This document shows positions 23,481 to 35,378 of a stretch of 64,000 nt of DNA, one piece after another; within the stretch, counting starts at the first letter, position 1; each line of letters opens with the position of its first letter. The notes below the pieces were generated by a model. That model was given only the letters and a program-made list of their open reading frames with translations. It had not been told where the DNA came from and made no database searches. Position numbers and translations under genes: made by a program. The stretch is from Bacteroidales bacterium (GTDB taxonomy: Bacteria > Bacteroidota > Bacteroidia > Bacteroidales > UBA932). The stretch spans positions 1-64,000 of the forward strand of contig JAFSOA010000016.1 of NCBI GenBank assembly GCA_017447265.1, given 5' to 3'.

Positions 23481-24788
23481 TCATTTCCGGTCGCCTTCTA
23501 TCAATTCCAGGAGCTTGTCGATGGCTTCCTCTTGCGGGATATACCGCAGGACGGGCGTCTTGCCGCGGTAGAGCGTGACGTGGCCGCGGCCCTCGCCGAC
23601 GTAGCCGTAGTCGGCGTCGGCCATCTCGCCGGGCCCGTTCACCACGCAGCCCATGACGGCAATCTTGACGCCGGCCAGATGGGCCGTGCGGCGCTTCACC
23701 TCATTGAAGGTCGACTCCAGGTCGTAGAGCGTGCGGCCGCAGCCGGGGCAGGCGATGTATTCGGGCCGCGTGAAACGGCGCCGGCAGGCCTGCAGCAGCA
23801 TGTCGCGGAAACGTTCGCCGTCGGCTGCCGGAACCGGGGCGCCGCCGATGGACGACCCTTCCAGCGGGAAATCGTCGATCTTCTTGTCGAGCAGGGAAGG
23901 CCCCCAGAGGCAGGAAGCTTTGATGATGAAATCGTTCCAGTCGGACGCCTCTACCCGGGTACGGCCGCCGCGGGGGCAGTATCCGTCGGCGATGGCCGCC
24001 ACGATCTGCCGGCCGGCCGGAATCTCGTGGACCGGATCTTCCGTCAGGGACACGCGGATCGTGTCGCCGATGCCTTCGCCCAGCAGCGTGCCGATGCCCA
24101 CGGCCGACTTGATGCGTCCCTCGTCGCCGTTCCCCGCCTCGGTCACGCCCAGGTGCAGCGGGAAGAGGCAGCCCAGTTCGTCGCGCATCGCCGCGTAAAG
24201 CAGGCGGTAGGCCTCCGTCATCACCAGCGCGTTGCTTGCCTTGAGCGAGACCACCACGTTGAAGAAATCCTCCTCGACGCACATGCGCAGCCATTCCATC
24301 ACCGCTTCCTTCATGGCCAGTGGCGTGGCGCCGTAGCGCTGCGTGATGCGCTCGCCCAGCGAGCCGTGGTTCAGGCCGATGCGGATGGCCGTTCCGCTCT
24401 GCTTGCACAGGGCGATCAGCTCCCGGAACTTGGCGCAGGCCACTTCGTGCTCCCTGGCGAAATTGCCCGGATTGATGCGGACCTTGTCGGCCACGGATGC
24501 CGCTGCCAGCGCGGCGTCGGCCAGGAAATGGATGTCGGCCACCAGCGGCGTGACGATGCCTTCGGCCCGCAGCCGGCGCTTGATCTCCCGGAGCGATTCC
24601 ACCTGCTTGAGCCCCTGCGTCGTGAGCCGGATCAGGTCGGCGCCCGCCGCGGCCATCGCCCGGCACTGGGCCACCGAGGCCTCGATGTCGTCGGTCGACG
24701 TGTTGCACATGGTCTGGACGAGGATGGGCTGGCCGCCCCCGATGGGGACGCGGCCGGCAATGCGGAAAGAAACGGAACGTGCTACCAT
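23481..24788 (-). CDS. ispG: 4-hydroxy-3-methylbut-2-enyl diphosphate synthase IspG
   Basis: A 435-residue iron-sulfur enzyme of the MEP isoprenoid pathway. The N-terminal TIM barrel (GQPILVQTMCNT, PLVADIHF, VRINPGNFA) is followed by a ~90-residue linker and the C-terminal domain with cluster cysteines in YIACPGCGRTLYDL and VMGCVVNGPGEM. Many Bacteroidetes IspG are above 600 residues with an extra central domain; this one lacks most of that domain and is nearer the short form. It overlaps the next gene by 7 bp in a minus-strand operon. Confidence 0.9.
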   Translation of the reverse strand: MVARSVSFRIAGRVPIGGGQPILVQTMCNTSTDDIEASVAQCRAMAAAGADLIRLTTQGLKQVESLREIKRRLRAEGIVTPLVADIHFLADAALAAASVADKVRINPGNFAREHEVACAKFRELIALCKQSGTAIRIGLNHGSLGERITQRYGATPLAMKEAVMEWLRMCVEEDFFNVVVSLKASNALVMTEAYRLLYAAMRDELGCLFPLHLGVTEAGNGDEGRIKSAVGIGTLLGEGIGDTIRVSLTEDPVHEIPAGRQIVAAIADGYCPRGGRTRVEASDWNDFIIKASCLWGPSLLDKKIDDFPLEGSSIGGAPVPAADGERFRDMLLQACRRRFTRPEYIACPGCGRTLYDLESTFNEVKRRTAHLAGVKIAVMGCVVNGPGEMADADYGYVGEGRGHVTLYRGKTPVLRYIPQEEAIDKLLELIEGDRK

Positions 24789-25465
24789 AGATGGACGTGC
24801 AGCGAAGCGCTGATCATGATGTTCTGGGGATAGGTGAAGATCCAGTAAATGTCACTGTACTTGTTGGTGTGATAGATGCTGGCCAGGGCGTATTTGTAAT
24901 TGGCCTCGATGTGGAATTCGAGCGGTTTGAAGACCACGGCGAAGCCGGCGCCGGCGATGACGCCGTAGTCGTGCCGCTGGTCGTATTTCGTGAAGCCTCC
25001 CTCCTTGTCGGTGGAGAGCCGGTAGCCGTAGTAGGGCCCGAGGTTGATCAGCACGCGGAAGCGTGAGAGATCGATCTTGAACTGCGACAGGAGCGGGAAT
25101 TCCAGGATCTCGAAGGTCTCGCCGTAGCCGTCGTAGGGCGAGGTGAAACCCTCGTAGCCGTGCTTGGCGCCGACCACCACGCCGAAATTGAAGAGGTGGT
25201 TCCACATCGCGTGGTAGTAGGTGTAGCTCACGCCGAAGTTCTTGAAGGTCCAGATGCGTTCCTGCCCGATCTTGGGCGTGGAGGTGACACCGCTCAGGTT
25301 GACCGTGTAGGACACGCCGATCATGTGGATGTTCTTGAACTTGGGCTTCGTCGGCACCGTGTCCAGCGCCGCGAAGTCATTGGGCATGTCGAAGATGAAA
25401 TTGTCCTGGGCGCCGGCCGTCCCGGCTGCCAGCAGCAGGATCAGGATCCAGAGCAGTCTTCTCAT
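24782..25465 (-). CDS. outer-membrane beta-barrel protein (PorT-like)
   Basis: A 227-residue protein with a signal peptide (LLWILILLLAAGTAGA) and alternating amphipathic strands ending in an aromatic residue (SASLHVHLW), as in outer-membrane barrels. The general character resembles PorT-type barrels of type IX secretion, but no diagnostic motif is visible, so only the barrel call is firm. It is joined to the upstream lipoprotein gene by an ATGA start-stop overlap. Confidence 0.65.
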   Translation of the reverse strand: MRRLLWILILLLAAGTAGAQDNFIFDMPNDFAALDTVPTKPKFKNIHMIGVSYTVNLSGVTSTPKIGQERIWTFKNFGVSYTYYHAMWNHLFNFGVVVGAKHGYEGFTSPYDGYGETFEILEFPLLSQFKIDLSRFRVLINLGPYYGYRLSTDKEGGFTKYDQRHDYGVIAGAGFAVVFKPLEFHIEANYKYALASIYHTNKYSDIYWIFTYPQNIMISASLHVHLW

Positions 25466-27264
25466 TGGAACATTTTTTTAAGGTCGATGTGCTGCTCGAT
25501 TTCCGCCGATTCAGGAATCTCGAACACTTTGTTGCCGGGGGTCGACTCGTAGAAGCGCACCACTTCGGGCTGCTTGCGGGCGAGCAGGTTGCCGGTATCG
25601 GCGTAGCCGTTCCGGTTCTTGTCGCAGGTGATGCGGATCATGTACTTGCCGGCCTGCAGGTAGGGGAAGACCAGCGACCCTTCCTTGTCCGTATGGTAGG
25701 TCCGGTAGACCCGCGAACCTTTCTCGTCGGTCAGTTCCACGATATAGCGGTCTTCCACGCCGGAAAGCCGGAGGTCGAGCAGGCTCAGGTTCTCCGCCTG
25801 CGGCACCTTGAACTTGGCTGAATTCTTCTCGTTGGGGAGCTTGTACAGGTTGATGAAGCTGCCCTGCGGAATCGTCAGCTCATATTCGTAGCCGCGGACA
25901 AGGGCCTGTTCAGGGGTGATGATAAAGCGGCGGATGTCGCTCGAATCCTGCTTGAAATGGAATGACTTCCGGGATTTCTGCCCTTTCGGGTTGGTTTCCT
26001 CGAGGATGATGGAGTCGCGATGGACCTGCAGGAGGGGCAGGGCGCTCGCCAGGCTGACACCCAACTGCTCGACCGTCTCGTCGTTGGCTGAGACCTGCAG
26101 CTTGAAGACGGTGTCGGGCGCCTGCTTCTCCTTGTCTTTGTCTTTCCGGAGCGTGCTTTCTTCTTCCACTTTCTTGACGGCGAGCATCACGCTCGTGTCG
26201 ACTGGCGCCAGCTGGCCGGTGGAATCGGTCTTGAGGTAGTTGAGGCGGATCAGCAGGCTGTCGTCGAGTTTGTAGTCGGTATTGATCCAGAAGTCGAGGC
26301 TGTCGCGCGTGGTGTTGTACTGCAGGATGATGGAGGAGTCGGGGAGGCCGACGAACTCCAGGCTGTTGATCTGCACGTCGCCGGCGCTGAATTTCAAGTA
26401 GCCCTGGCGCTCGGTGCTCCGGCCGATGTTCTGAAGGTACTGCACGGTCTGCAGCTCCTTGAAGGTGACCATCGAGACCATCGATTCCCGGGCCTGGCAG
26501 TGGAGGGTGTCCTTCATGTCGAAGGAATGGAGCTCGGCCACGGAATCGTTCACGACGCGCACGGGATGGTACAGGGAGTCCAGGAAGCCGATCTCGTCTT
26601 CGTCCGGATTGTACTTATAGTCATTGTCTTTATCGGAGTAGACAAATAGCTGGTAGACAGTGTCTTTCAAATTCCGTAAAACGAAGTATCCCCAGTCGTC
26701 GGTCTTGACCGCGGCATCCGGGCGCGCGTTGAAGCAGGCCGAGTCGGACTGGTCGATGTAGGCGGCCACCAGGGCGGCTTTGACCGGCTGCAGGGTCTGG
26801 CTGTTGATGACCGTGCCGGTGAAATAGAGCGAGTCGAGGACGTCGCCGGTGGAGAAGGCGTACACGAGACGGGGCGCCAGGTTACCCTCGTTGTTGTCGG
26901 CCAGGGCGCTGCCGAAGTCAATGGTGTAGGTCTGGTCGGCACGCAGGGTGTCCTGCAGCGTGACCACGATGTTCTTGCCCTTGACCTTGGCCTGCGGCCT
27001 TCTCCGCGTAGGCGGGGAAAGCAGGATGTCGGTGGCCGTCTTGACGACGGTGTATTCGTTGTACTGGAGGGTAATCTTGCCACCGGCCGTGGGGAAATTC
27101 GTGGTTCCGGTCGGGGGCGTGAGCTTGACCAGTATGGGGGGAATGGTATCCTTCGGCCCGCCGCTCGGCGCCGTGGTGGTATTGGCGCAGGAATGGCTCG
27201 ACAGGCAGGCCCCGATAAAGAGGGTCAGGAGGATGACCGTTGCGGTGATTCTTCTCATGATCAT
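25462..27264 (-). CDS. Ig-like (Big_5-type) domain lipoprotein
   Basis: A 600-residue exported protein. The signal region has cysteines at ACLSSHSC; the second, followed by ANTTTAPSGGPKDTIPP, fits the usual lipoprotein start of this family. Residues ~40-135 form a Big_5-like domain (ITLQYNEYTVVK, YTIDFGSALADNNEGN, YAFSTGD). A carboxypeptidase-regulatory-like domain follows (~147-230, with DKDNDYKYNPDEDEIGF). The last part resembles a second such region. It starts in an ATGA overlap with relA/spoT. Its role in the envelope is unknown. Confidence 0.75.
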   Translation of the reverse strand: MIMRRITATVILLTLFIGACLSSHSCANTTTAPSGGPKDTIPPILVKLTPPTGTTNFPTAGGKITLQYNEYTVVKTATDILLSPPTRRRPQAKVKGKNIVVTLQDTLRADQTYTIDFGSALADNNEGNLAPRLVYAFSTGDVLDSLYFTGTVINSQTLQPVKAALVAAYIDQSDSACFNARPDAAVKTDDWGYFVLRNLKDTVYQLFVYSDKDNDYKYNPDEDEIGFLDSLYHPVRVVNDSVAELHSFDMKDTLHCQARESMVSMVTFKELQTVQYLQNIGRSTERQGYLKFSAGDVQINSLEFVGLPDSSIILQYNTTRDSLDFWINTDYKLDDSLLIRLNYLKTDSTGQLAPVDTSVMLAVKKVEEESTLRKDKDKEKQAPDTVFKLQVSANDETVEQLGVSLASALPLLQVHRDSIILEETNPKGQKSRKSFHFKQDSSDIRRFIITPEQALVRGYEYELTIPQGSFINLYKLPNEKNSAKFKVPQAENLSLLDLRLSGVEDRYIVELTDEKGSRVYRTYHTDKEGSLVFPYLQAGKYMIRITCDKNRNGYADTGNLLARKQPEVVRFYESTPGNKVFEIPESAEIEQHIDLKKMFQ

Positions 27265-29498
27265 TTGATTTCAACACGTTTGACCCGCTCGATGCCCTTG
27301 ACTTTCGACAGTTCGCGGATCAGTTTGTCGAGGTCGTCGGTATTGTGGACATAGAGGTCGATGAAGCCTTCGAAGATCTCGTCGTGCGCCTCGATGTGGA
27401 GCTGGCGCATGTTGACGCCCAGCACCAGCGAGATCACACGGGCGAGGTCGCTCAGGACGCCGACCCGGTCGATTCCTTCCAGCGAAATTCTTGCCAGATA
27501 CGACATCATGAAGTGTTTGCTCCATTTGGCCGATACGATGCGGTGCCCTTCCTTCGAGGCGAGGTTGGTGGCCACGGCGCAGCTCTTCTTGTGGATGGTG
27601 ACCGTGCCGTCGTCTTCGATGAACGCCACCACGCTGTCGCCCGGTATCGGCGAGCAGCACTGGGCGATGTTGAAGGAGATGGTGCCCTGGTCGATGTCTT
27701 CCTGCAACAGGAACTCGCTCTTCTTGTTGATGGAGGTGTTGCGGATCGGGTTGAGCAGTTTTACGCCCCACATCTGCACGTTGCGCCGCTCGGCGTTGGT
27801 CTTGAGGGCCTTGTCGAGGTCGCTCAGGTCGATCACGCCGATGCCGATCTTGTTGTAGAGGTCATCCTTGCCGCCGATGGTCTTGTAATAGTCCACCAGC
27901 TTCTTGATGACGCGGCTGCGCTCGGTGATGTTGCGCTCGTCGAGTTTGCGGTCGAGGATCTCCATGCCCTCCTTGATGTTGTTTTTCTTGTCGGACTTGA
28001 GGTAGTCCATCACCTGGCTCTTCGCACGGCTGGTGGTCAGAAAATCGAGCCATTCGCGGCGGGGCCGGGCGCTTTCGGAGCTGATGATCTCCACCTGGTC
28101 GCCGTTGGTCAGGACCTGGGAGAGGGGCACCAGCCGCTGGTTGACCTTGGCGGCGATGGCGTGGTTGCCCACTTCGGAGTGGATGCTGTAGGCGAAGTCG
28201 AGGGCCGTGGAGCCCTTGGCCAGACTCTTCGATTCGCCCTTCGGCGTAAAGACGTAGATCGTCGTGGTGACCAGTTCCTGGTGGAACTCGTCGAGGAACT
28301 GCATGGCGTCGATGTTGGGGTTCTCGAGGATTTCTCCCACCTGTTCGATCCAGCGGTCGATCTCGGTGTCGCCCCGTCCGCCCGTGCCAGCGTCCTTGTA
28401 GAGCCAGTGGGCGGCGATGCCGCGCTCGGCGATGGAGTTCATCCGCTGCGAGCGGATCTGCACCTCCACCCAGTTGCCAGCATTGCTCATCACGGTCAGG
28501 TGGAGCGCCTCGTAGCCGTTGGCCTTCGGATTGTCCACCCAGTCCCGGGTGCGGTCGGGCTTATAAGAATACAGGCCGGTAATCATCGAGAAGATGTACC
28601 AGCACTGTTCACGTTCGTTGAATTCGCCCCGCGGCTCGAAAATGATGCGCACCGCATAGATGTCGAAGATCTGCTCGAACGGGATGTTCTTGGTGGTCAT
28701 CTTCTTCCAGATGGAGTAGGGGGTCTTGAGCCGCTTGAGGATCGTATACTGGTAGCCCGCCTTGTCGAGCTCCTGACGGATGGGGGCGATGAAGTCGTCG
28801 ATGGCGGCGCCGCGTTCCGACATGATCTGGTCGAGCTGATGCACGATGGAGGCGTAGGCGGCGGGTTCACGGTATCTGAGCCAGATGTTCTCCATCTCCG
28901 ACTTGATGCTGTAGAGGCCCAGGCGGTGTGCGAGCGGGATGAAGAGGTACATGGTCTCGCTGAGGATCTTGTCGCGCTTGTAGTCCGGCATGAACTGGAT
29001 GGTGCGTACGTTGTGGAGCCGGTCGGCGAGTTTGATGAGGACGATGCGCACGTCGTCGTTGAGCGTCACCAGGATGCGGCGGAAGTTCTCGGCCTGCAGG
29101 CTCACGCGGTTGGGCTGCCACTTGTTCTTGTTGTCGTTGTCGAGCGCCGTCTTGATCTTGGTCAGTCCGTCCACAAGCGACGCGATCTTGGCACCGAAAA
29201 GCCGTTCGATGTCCTCGACCGTGAATTCGGTGTCTTCCACCACGTCGTGCAGCAGGGCGGCGCAGATGGACTTGCAGCCGAGCCCGATCTCGTCGACCAC
29301 GATCTTGGCCACGGCGATCGGATGCAGGATGTACGGCTCGCCGCTGCGACGCCGCACGCCCTTGTGCGCTTCGTTGGCAAACTCGAAGGCCTTGAGCACC
29401 AGCTTGTACTGCTCCTCGTCGGCGCAGCGCTTGAGACTGGACTGCCGAAGTCCTTCGAATTCCCTTTCAATCAGTTTAATGTCCTCTTCTGTAAACAT
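27261..29498 (-). CDS. relA: bifunctional (p)ppGpp synthetase/hydrolase (Rel/SpoT)
   Basis: A 745-residue stringent-response enzyme that makes and breaks (p)ppGpp. The HD hydrolase domain (~40-190) has the intact HDVVEDTEF motif. The synthetase domain (~240-360) contains RIIFEPRGEF and NGYEALHLTV. TGS (~395-455, TPKGESKSLAKGSTALDFAY), a helical part, and a C-terminal ACT domain follow. Both catalytic halves look intact, so this may be the only long RSH protein of the cell. It is in the operon ligA-BrkB-relA-Ig lipoprotein-OMP-ispG. Confidence 0.93.
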   Translation of the reverse strand: MFTEEDIKLIEREFEGLRQSSLKRCADEEQYKLVLKAFEFANEAHKGVRRRSGEPYILHPIAVAKIVVDEIGLGCKSICAALLHDVVEDTEFTVEDIERLFGAKIASLVDGLTKIKTALDNDNKNKWQPNRVSLQAENFRRILVTLNDDVRIVLIKLADRLHNVRTIQFMPDYKRDKILSETMYLFIPLAHRLGLYSIKSEMENIWLRYREPAAYASIVHQLDQIMSERGAAIDDFIAPIRQELDKAGYQYTILKRLKTPYSIWKKMTTKNIPFEQIFDIYAVRIIFEPRGEFNEREQCWYIFSMITGLYSYKPDRTRDWVDNPKANGYEALHLTVMSNAGNWVEVQIRSQRMNSIAERGIAAHWLYKDAGTGGRGDTEIDRWIEQVGEILENPNIDAMQFLDEFHQELVTTTIYVFTPKGESKSLAKGSTALDFAYSIHSEVGNHAIAAKVNQRLVPLSQVLTNGDQVEIISSESARPRREWLDFLTTSRAKSQVMDYLKSDKKNNIKEGMEILDRKLDERNITERSRVIKKLVDYYKTIGGKDDLYNKIGIGVIDLSDLDKALKTNAERRNVQMWGVKLLNPIRNTSINKKSEFLLQEDIDQGTISFNIAQCCSPIPGDSVVAFIEDDGTVTIHKKSCAVATNLASKEGHRIVSAKWSKHFMMSYLARISLEGIDRVGVLSDLARVISLVLGVNMRQLHIEAHDEIFEGFIDLYVHNTDDLDKLIRELSKVKGIERVKRVEIK

Positions 29499-29507
29499 AA
29501 TGTGCCT

Positions 29508-30494
29508 CTATTCTTGTTTGATGACCGCCTCTTCCGCCGTCAGGTCGGACAGGCCGCGCTCCTTGGCTTCCCGGTAGTCCACAAGGGTGTAGCCCCGGGA
29601 AAGTTCCGCGCCGAACAGGATGGTCTGCCAGCACAGGTTCAGCCAGACCATGAACAGGGGGATGAAGGCCAGGGCCCCGTAGACGGCGCCCAGACGCAGC
29701 ACCATCACCTGTGTCCCCATGTAGAATGCCTGGATGGCCAGGAATACCACACCCACGATCAGGGCGGCTTTCAGGGCCGATCCGTACCGCACCTTGGCGT
29801 GCGGAATGAATTTGTACATCACCGACAGGGCCAGCACGACCACGCCGTAGAACGCCAGCCAGAACATGTTGGTGGTGATGAAGTCGAAAGCGCCCAGATG
29901 GCCTTCCAGTAGGCCGATGAAACGCGCGTACCAGGCCCAGCCCGAAAAAAGCAGGATCAGCACGAAGGGCGTGACGAACAGGATGGCGAAATACACCGCC
30001 ACGCGCCGCCAGAGCTTGCGGGGCTCCCGGACCCGCCAGATGCGGTTGAAGGAGACCTCGATGTTGATCATCAGCCAGAAGATGGTCCACACGAAGCTCA
30101 GGAAGGAGATCCAGCCGAAAGCGCCGCTCTCGGTGGATCGGATCAGGTTCCGGGCGTATTCGATGATGACCTGCACCAGCTGGGTGCTGGTGGGAAACGA
30201 TTCGGTCAGGGTCTTGTAGAGCAGCTGGTCGAAGCCGAAACCGTTGGATATGAACAGGATCACCGCGATCATGGGCACGAAGGCCAGGGTGGTGAACCAG
30301 CTCAGGGCGATGGCTTCGCGGCCTACATGCTCGCGCCGGAAGTTCCTGGCTGTCAGCATGATGGCCTGGGCGCTCTTGACCATCTGTTTGCGCGCTGCGC
30401 TCAGCTCGCTGAAATCGAGCACCCAGATATCCTTCGTCATGAATTTGACGAAGCTGTGCAGGAGGTCTCGTATGCGGGCGAAGAACAGGCGCAT
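29508..30494 (-). CDS. YihY/BrkB family membrane protein
   Basis: A 328-residue inner-membrane protein with about six hydrophobic segments and the family hallmarks ALSWFTTLAFVPMIAVIL near the first segment and FGAELSRGYTLV near the end. The biological function of the family is unsettled; it was once misannotated as RNase BN. It lies between ligA (4-bp gap) and relA/spoT (9-bp gap). Confidence 0.85.
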   Translation of the reverse strand: MRLFFARIRDLLHSFVKFMTKDIWVLDFSELSAARKQMVKSAQAIMLTARNFRREHVGREAIALSWFTTLAFVPMIAVILFISNGFGFDQLLYKTLTESFPTSTQLVQVIIEYARNLIRSTESGAFGWISFLSFVWTIFWLMINIEVSFNRIWRVREPRKLWRRVAVYFAILFVTPFVLILLFSGWAWYARFIGLLEGHLGAFDFITTNMFWLAFYGVVVLALSVMYKFIPHAKVRYGSALKAALIVGVVFLAIQAFYMGTQVMVLRLGAVYGALAFIPLFMVWLNLCWQTILFGAELSRGYTLVDYREAKERGLSDLTAEEAVIKQE

Positions 30495-30498
30495 GGGC

Positions 30499-32535
<2,037 letters not shown>

Positions 32536-32546
32536 TCAATAAACTA

Positions 32547-32554
32547 CAAAATTA
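32547..32554 (-). promoter_or_regulatory. -7 box of the ligA operon
   Basis: TAATTTTG on the minus strand, 17 nt before the ligA ATG. Confidence 0.5.
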
Positions 32555-32576
32555 GCGATTATTTAGCAAAAAGTAA

Positions 32577-32584
32577 TATCTTTG
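32577..32584 (+). promoter_or_regulatory. -7 box of the PPi-PFK/GH13 operon
   Basis: TATCTTTG. It rules out the upstream TTG start and leaves ATG 32594 or 32621. Confidence 0.55.
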
Positions 32585-32620
32585 CGGGGTCAAATGAGAA
32601 GAAGAAACACTAAACATACT

Positions 32621-33853
32621 ATGAGGGAATCTATTGTTATTTTGGCAGGCGGTGGCCCGGCCCCGGGCATCAATACCGTCGAAGGAACGATTGCCAAGGC
32701 TTTCATGGCTGAGGGTTATCGCGTTCTCGGTCTTCACGGAGGTTATTCCGGACTCTTTTCCGCATCTCCCAACTTCATCGAATTCAACTTCGCGCTGGCA
32801 GATTCGATCTTCAACCGCGGTGGCTCTTTCCTGCAGATGAGCCGCTACAAACCGACCCAGGAAGACTTTGACCGCTATTTCAACCTGAAATTCTTCCAGC
32901 AGAACAACATCCGTCTGCTGGTGACCATCGGCGGCGACGACACCGCATCGACGGCCAACCGCATCGGCAAGTTCCTGAAAGAGAAGAAATACCCCATCCA
33001 GAACATCCACGTGCCCAAGACCATCGACAACGACCTTCCGCTGCCGATGAACGCGCCGACCTTCGGTTACAATTCCGCCAAGGCGGAAGGTACCCGTATC
33101 GCGACGACCGTGTACGAGGATGCCCGCACGTCCGGCAACTGGTTCATCGTTTCGGCCATGGGCCGCAGCGCTGGTCACCTGGCCATGGGTATCGGTGCTT
33201 CCTGCCACTATCCGATGATCATCATCCCCGAGATGTTCAACAAGAGCGAGATCACGGTCGACAAGATCGTGCGCCTGTCGGTGAGTGCCATCATCAAGCG
33301 CAAGCTGCGCGGCATCGAGTACGGCGGTATCATCGTCTCCGAGGGTGTGTTCCACATGCTCAGCGACGAACAGCTCAAGGAAACGGGCATCAAGTTCACC
33401 TACGACGACCACGGCCATCCGGAACTCGGCAAGATTTCCAAGGCTCAGCTGTTCAACGATATGCTTGAGATCAAGCTCAAGGAGATCGGCATGAAGGTGA
33501 AGACCCGTCCGGTGGAGATCGGCTACGACATCCGCTGCCAGCAGCCGATTGCCTATGACCTCTTCTACTGCTCGCAGCTCGGCGCCGGCGTCTACGAACT
33601 CTTCATCAAGGGCGAGACCGGCTGCATGGTGTTCGTCGACCAGATCGGAACCATCCGTCCGCTCTATCTCGAAGAGCTCCAGGATCCCGAGACGGGCAAG
33701 ATTCCGCCGCGGCTTGTGGACATCGAGGGCGACCAGGCCCAGGTCGTGTACAAGCACCTGCTCAACTACATCACCCCGCGTGACTACGAGGCGGCCAAGC
33801 AGTATGTCCCCAATCCGGAGGACTACGACTTCTACAAGATTCTGAACTGGTAG
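32621..33853 (+). CDS. pfp: pyrophosphate-type 6-phosphofructokinase
   Basis: A 410-residue glycolytic enzyme interconverting fructose-6-phosphate and fructose-1,6-bisphosphate. Two residues point to PPi rather than ATP as phosphoryl donor: GGDD at 104-107 (the second aspartate blocks ATP) and the lysine in PKTIDNDLP. The N-terminal ILAGGGPAPGINT is the phosphate-binding loop. The ATG at 32621 fits the family start; an in-frame ATG at 32594 would add nine residues. Its stop codon overlaps the GTG of the GH13 gene by one base. Confidence 0.9.
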   Translation: MRESIVILAGGGPAPGINTVEGTIAKAFMAEGYRVLGLHGGYSGLFSASPNFIEFNFALADSIFNRGGSFLQMSRYKPTQEDFDRYFNLKFFQQNNIRLLVTIGGDDTASTANRIGKFLKEKKYPIQNIHVPKTIDNDLPLPMNAPTFGYNSAKAEGTRIATTVYEDARTSGNWFIVSAMGRSAGHLAMGIGASCHYPMIIIPEMFNKSEITVDKIVRLSVSAIIKRKLRGIEYGGIIVSEGVFHMLSDEQLKETGIKFTYDDHGHPELGKISKAQLFNDMLEIKLKEIGMKVKTRPVEIGYDIRCQQPIAYDLFYCSQLGAGVYELFIKGETGCMVFVDQIGTIRPLYLEELQDPETGKIPPRLVDIEGDQAQVVYKHLLNYITPRDYEAAKQYVPNPEDYDFYKILNW

Positions 33854-35328
33854 TGATTATTTATCAGCTTCTGTTGAGAGCCTTCGGGAACCGCAGCTGT
33901 GTTCCCGGAGGCTCTTATGCGAAGAACGGCTCCGGCAAGTTCAACGACATCGACGAGGAGGAATTTTCGCGCCTCAAGCGCCTCTCGGTCGATGCCGTCT
34001 GGTACACCGGCGTCATTTCGCACGCCACCCGCACGCATTTCCGCTCCGTGCCCGACAACGACCCTTCGCTCGTGAAGGGGGAGGCCGGTTCGCCCTACGC
34101 CATCCGCAACTGGTTCGACGTCGATCCGGCCCTGGCCGTCAATGTCGACAACCGCATGGCCGAGTTCGAGGCGCTGGTGCGGCGTACCCACGCGGCCGGC
34201 ATGAAGGTCATCATCGACTTCGTGCCCAACCATGTGTACCGGGAGTACCGCAGCTACTTCTCCGACGAAAACTTCTACAGGCTCGACGGGCCGCTGCACC
34301 TGCCCGCATCGCTCAAGAGTTCTTATGTCGAGGATCCGGCCCTTGCCACCGGCAACGACGTGTTCCACGCCTGGCCCTCGGAGACGGACTGGTTCGATAC
34401 CATCAAACTGAACTACGGGCAGCGCAGTACCTGGAGCAAGATGCTCTCCGTCTTGAAGTTCTGGGTGGAAAAGGGGGTGGACGGCTTCCGCTGCGACATG
34501 GTGGAGCTCGTGCCTGCCGAGTTCTTCGAATGGGCTTTCCGGGCGCTGCGGGCGCAGCATCCGGGCCTGATCTTCATCGCGGAGGTCTACGACAAGAAGA
34601 ATTACCGGCGCTATGGCAGCGCGGGTTTCGATTTGCTCTACGACAAGTCGGGTTTCTACGATGCGCTTCGCGGTATCGTGCAGGGCGAACGGCCGGCCTC
34701 CTGCCTGACGCAGGAGTGGCAGCATCTCGGCGAGCATCAGCCGCAGATGCTCAATTTTCTGGAGAACCACGACGAACAGCGCCTCGCCTCCGATTTCTTC
34801 GCCGGCAGTGCCAAGGCCGGCATGGCCGCTTTCGCGGTCTCCCTGCTTTTCAACACGGCTTCGTTCATGCTTTATTTCGGGCAGGAATATGGTGAGCGGG
34901 GCATGGAGGCGGAGGGTTACAGCGGCCGGGACGGCCGTACGTCGATTTTCGACTATTGTTCCGTTCCTTCGATCTGCCGGGCGTTGTCCGGCCGTCTGAC
35001 GGTCGAGGAGTCGGTCGTGTACAAGGAATACTGCCGGCTGCTGCGCATCGCGAGTGCCGACGCCATTTTCTCGAAGGGCAAGACCTTCGATCTGATGTAT
35101 GCCAATCCGGCTTCCGATCATTTCAATCCGGACCGCCAGTTCGCGTGGATGCGGGGTTATGCGGGCAGCGGCATGGCCATCGTCGCCAATTTCGCTCCCT
35201 CGCCTGTCGACGTGGACGTCTTCATCCCGCAGGAGGCTTTCGATTATCTGGGTGTCGCCGCCCAGGCTCACACGGTCCATTTCCACGTGGCCGCCCACGA
35301 TTACACCCGCATCGACGTAACGAAATAA
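33853..35328 (+). CDS. GH13 alpha-amylase-family glycosidase
   Basis: A 491-residue TIM-barrel enzyme acting on alpha-glucosidic bonds. The catalytic set is intact: nucleophile D215 in DGFRCDMVE, acid/base E244 in FIAEVYD and D307 in ENHDEQR, plus DFVPNH at ~122-127. No signal peptide is visible, so it probably works in the cytosol, for example on maltodextrin or glycogen. The GTG start overlaps the stop of the PPi-PFK gene, indicating coupled translation with glycolysis. Subfamily and exact substrate are undetermined. Confidence 0.87.
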   Translation: MIIYQLLLRAFGNRSCVPGGSYAKNGSGKFNDIDEEEFSRLKRLSVDAVWYTGVISHATRTHFRSVPDNDPSLVKGEAGSPYAIRNWFDVDPALAVNVDNRMAEFEALVRRTHAAGMKVIIDFVPNHVYREYRSYFSDENFYRLDGPLHLPASLKSSYVEDPALATGNDVFHAWPSETDWFDTIKLNYGQRSTWSKMLSVLKFWVEKGVDGFRCDMVELVPAEFFEWAFRALRAQHPGLIFIAEVYDKKNYRRYGSAGFDLLYDKSGFYDALRGIVQGERPASCLTQEWQHLGEHQPQMLNFLENHDEQRLASDFFAGSAKAGMAAFAVSLLFNTASFMLYFGQEYGERGMEAEGYSGRDGRTSIFDYCSVPSICRALSGRLTVEESVVYKEYCRLLRIASADAIFSKGKTFDLMYANPASDHFNPDRQFAWMRGYAGSGMAIVANFAPSPVDVDVFIPQEAFDYLGVAAQAHTVHFHVAAHDYTRIDVTK

Positions 35329-35345
35329 CTTTCTTATTTTTTCGT

Positions 35346-35353
35346 TATATTTG
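35346..35353 (+). promoter_or_regulatory. -7 box of the alpha-galactosidase gene
   Basis: TATATTTG, 25 nt before the ATG at 35379. Confidence 0.5.
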
Positions 35354-35378
35354 GAGTTATAATCAATATTTCTCCACG

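Noticed and set aside
27345-29912. An 855-codon open frame on the plus strand opposite relA/spoT
   Set aside because: Antisense shadow of a strongly supported gene with no motif of its own.
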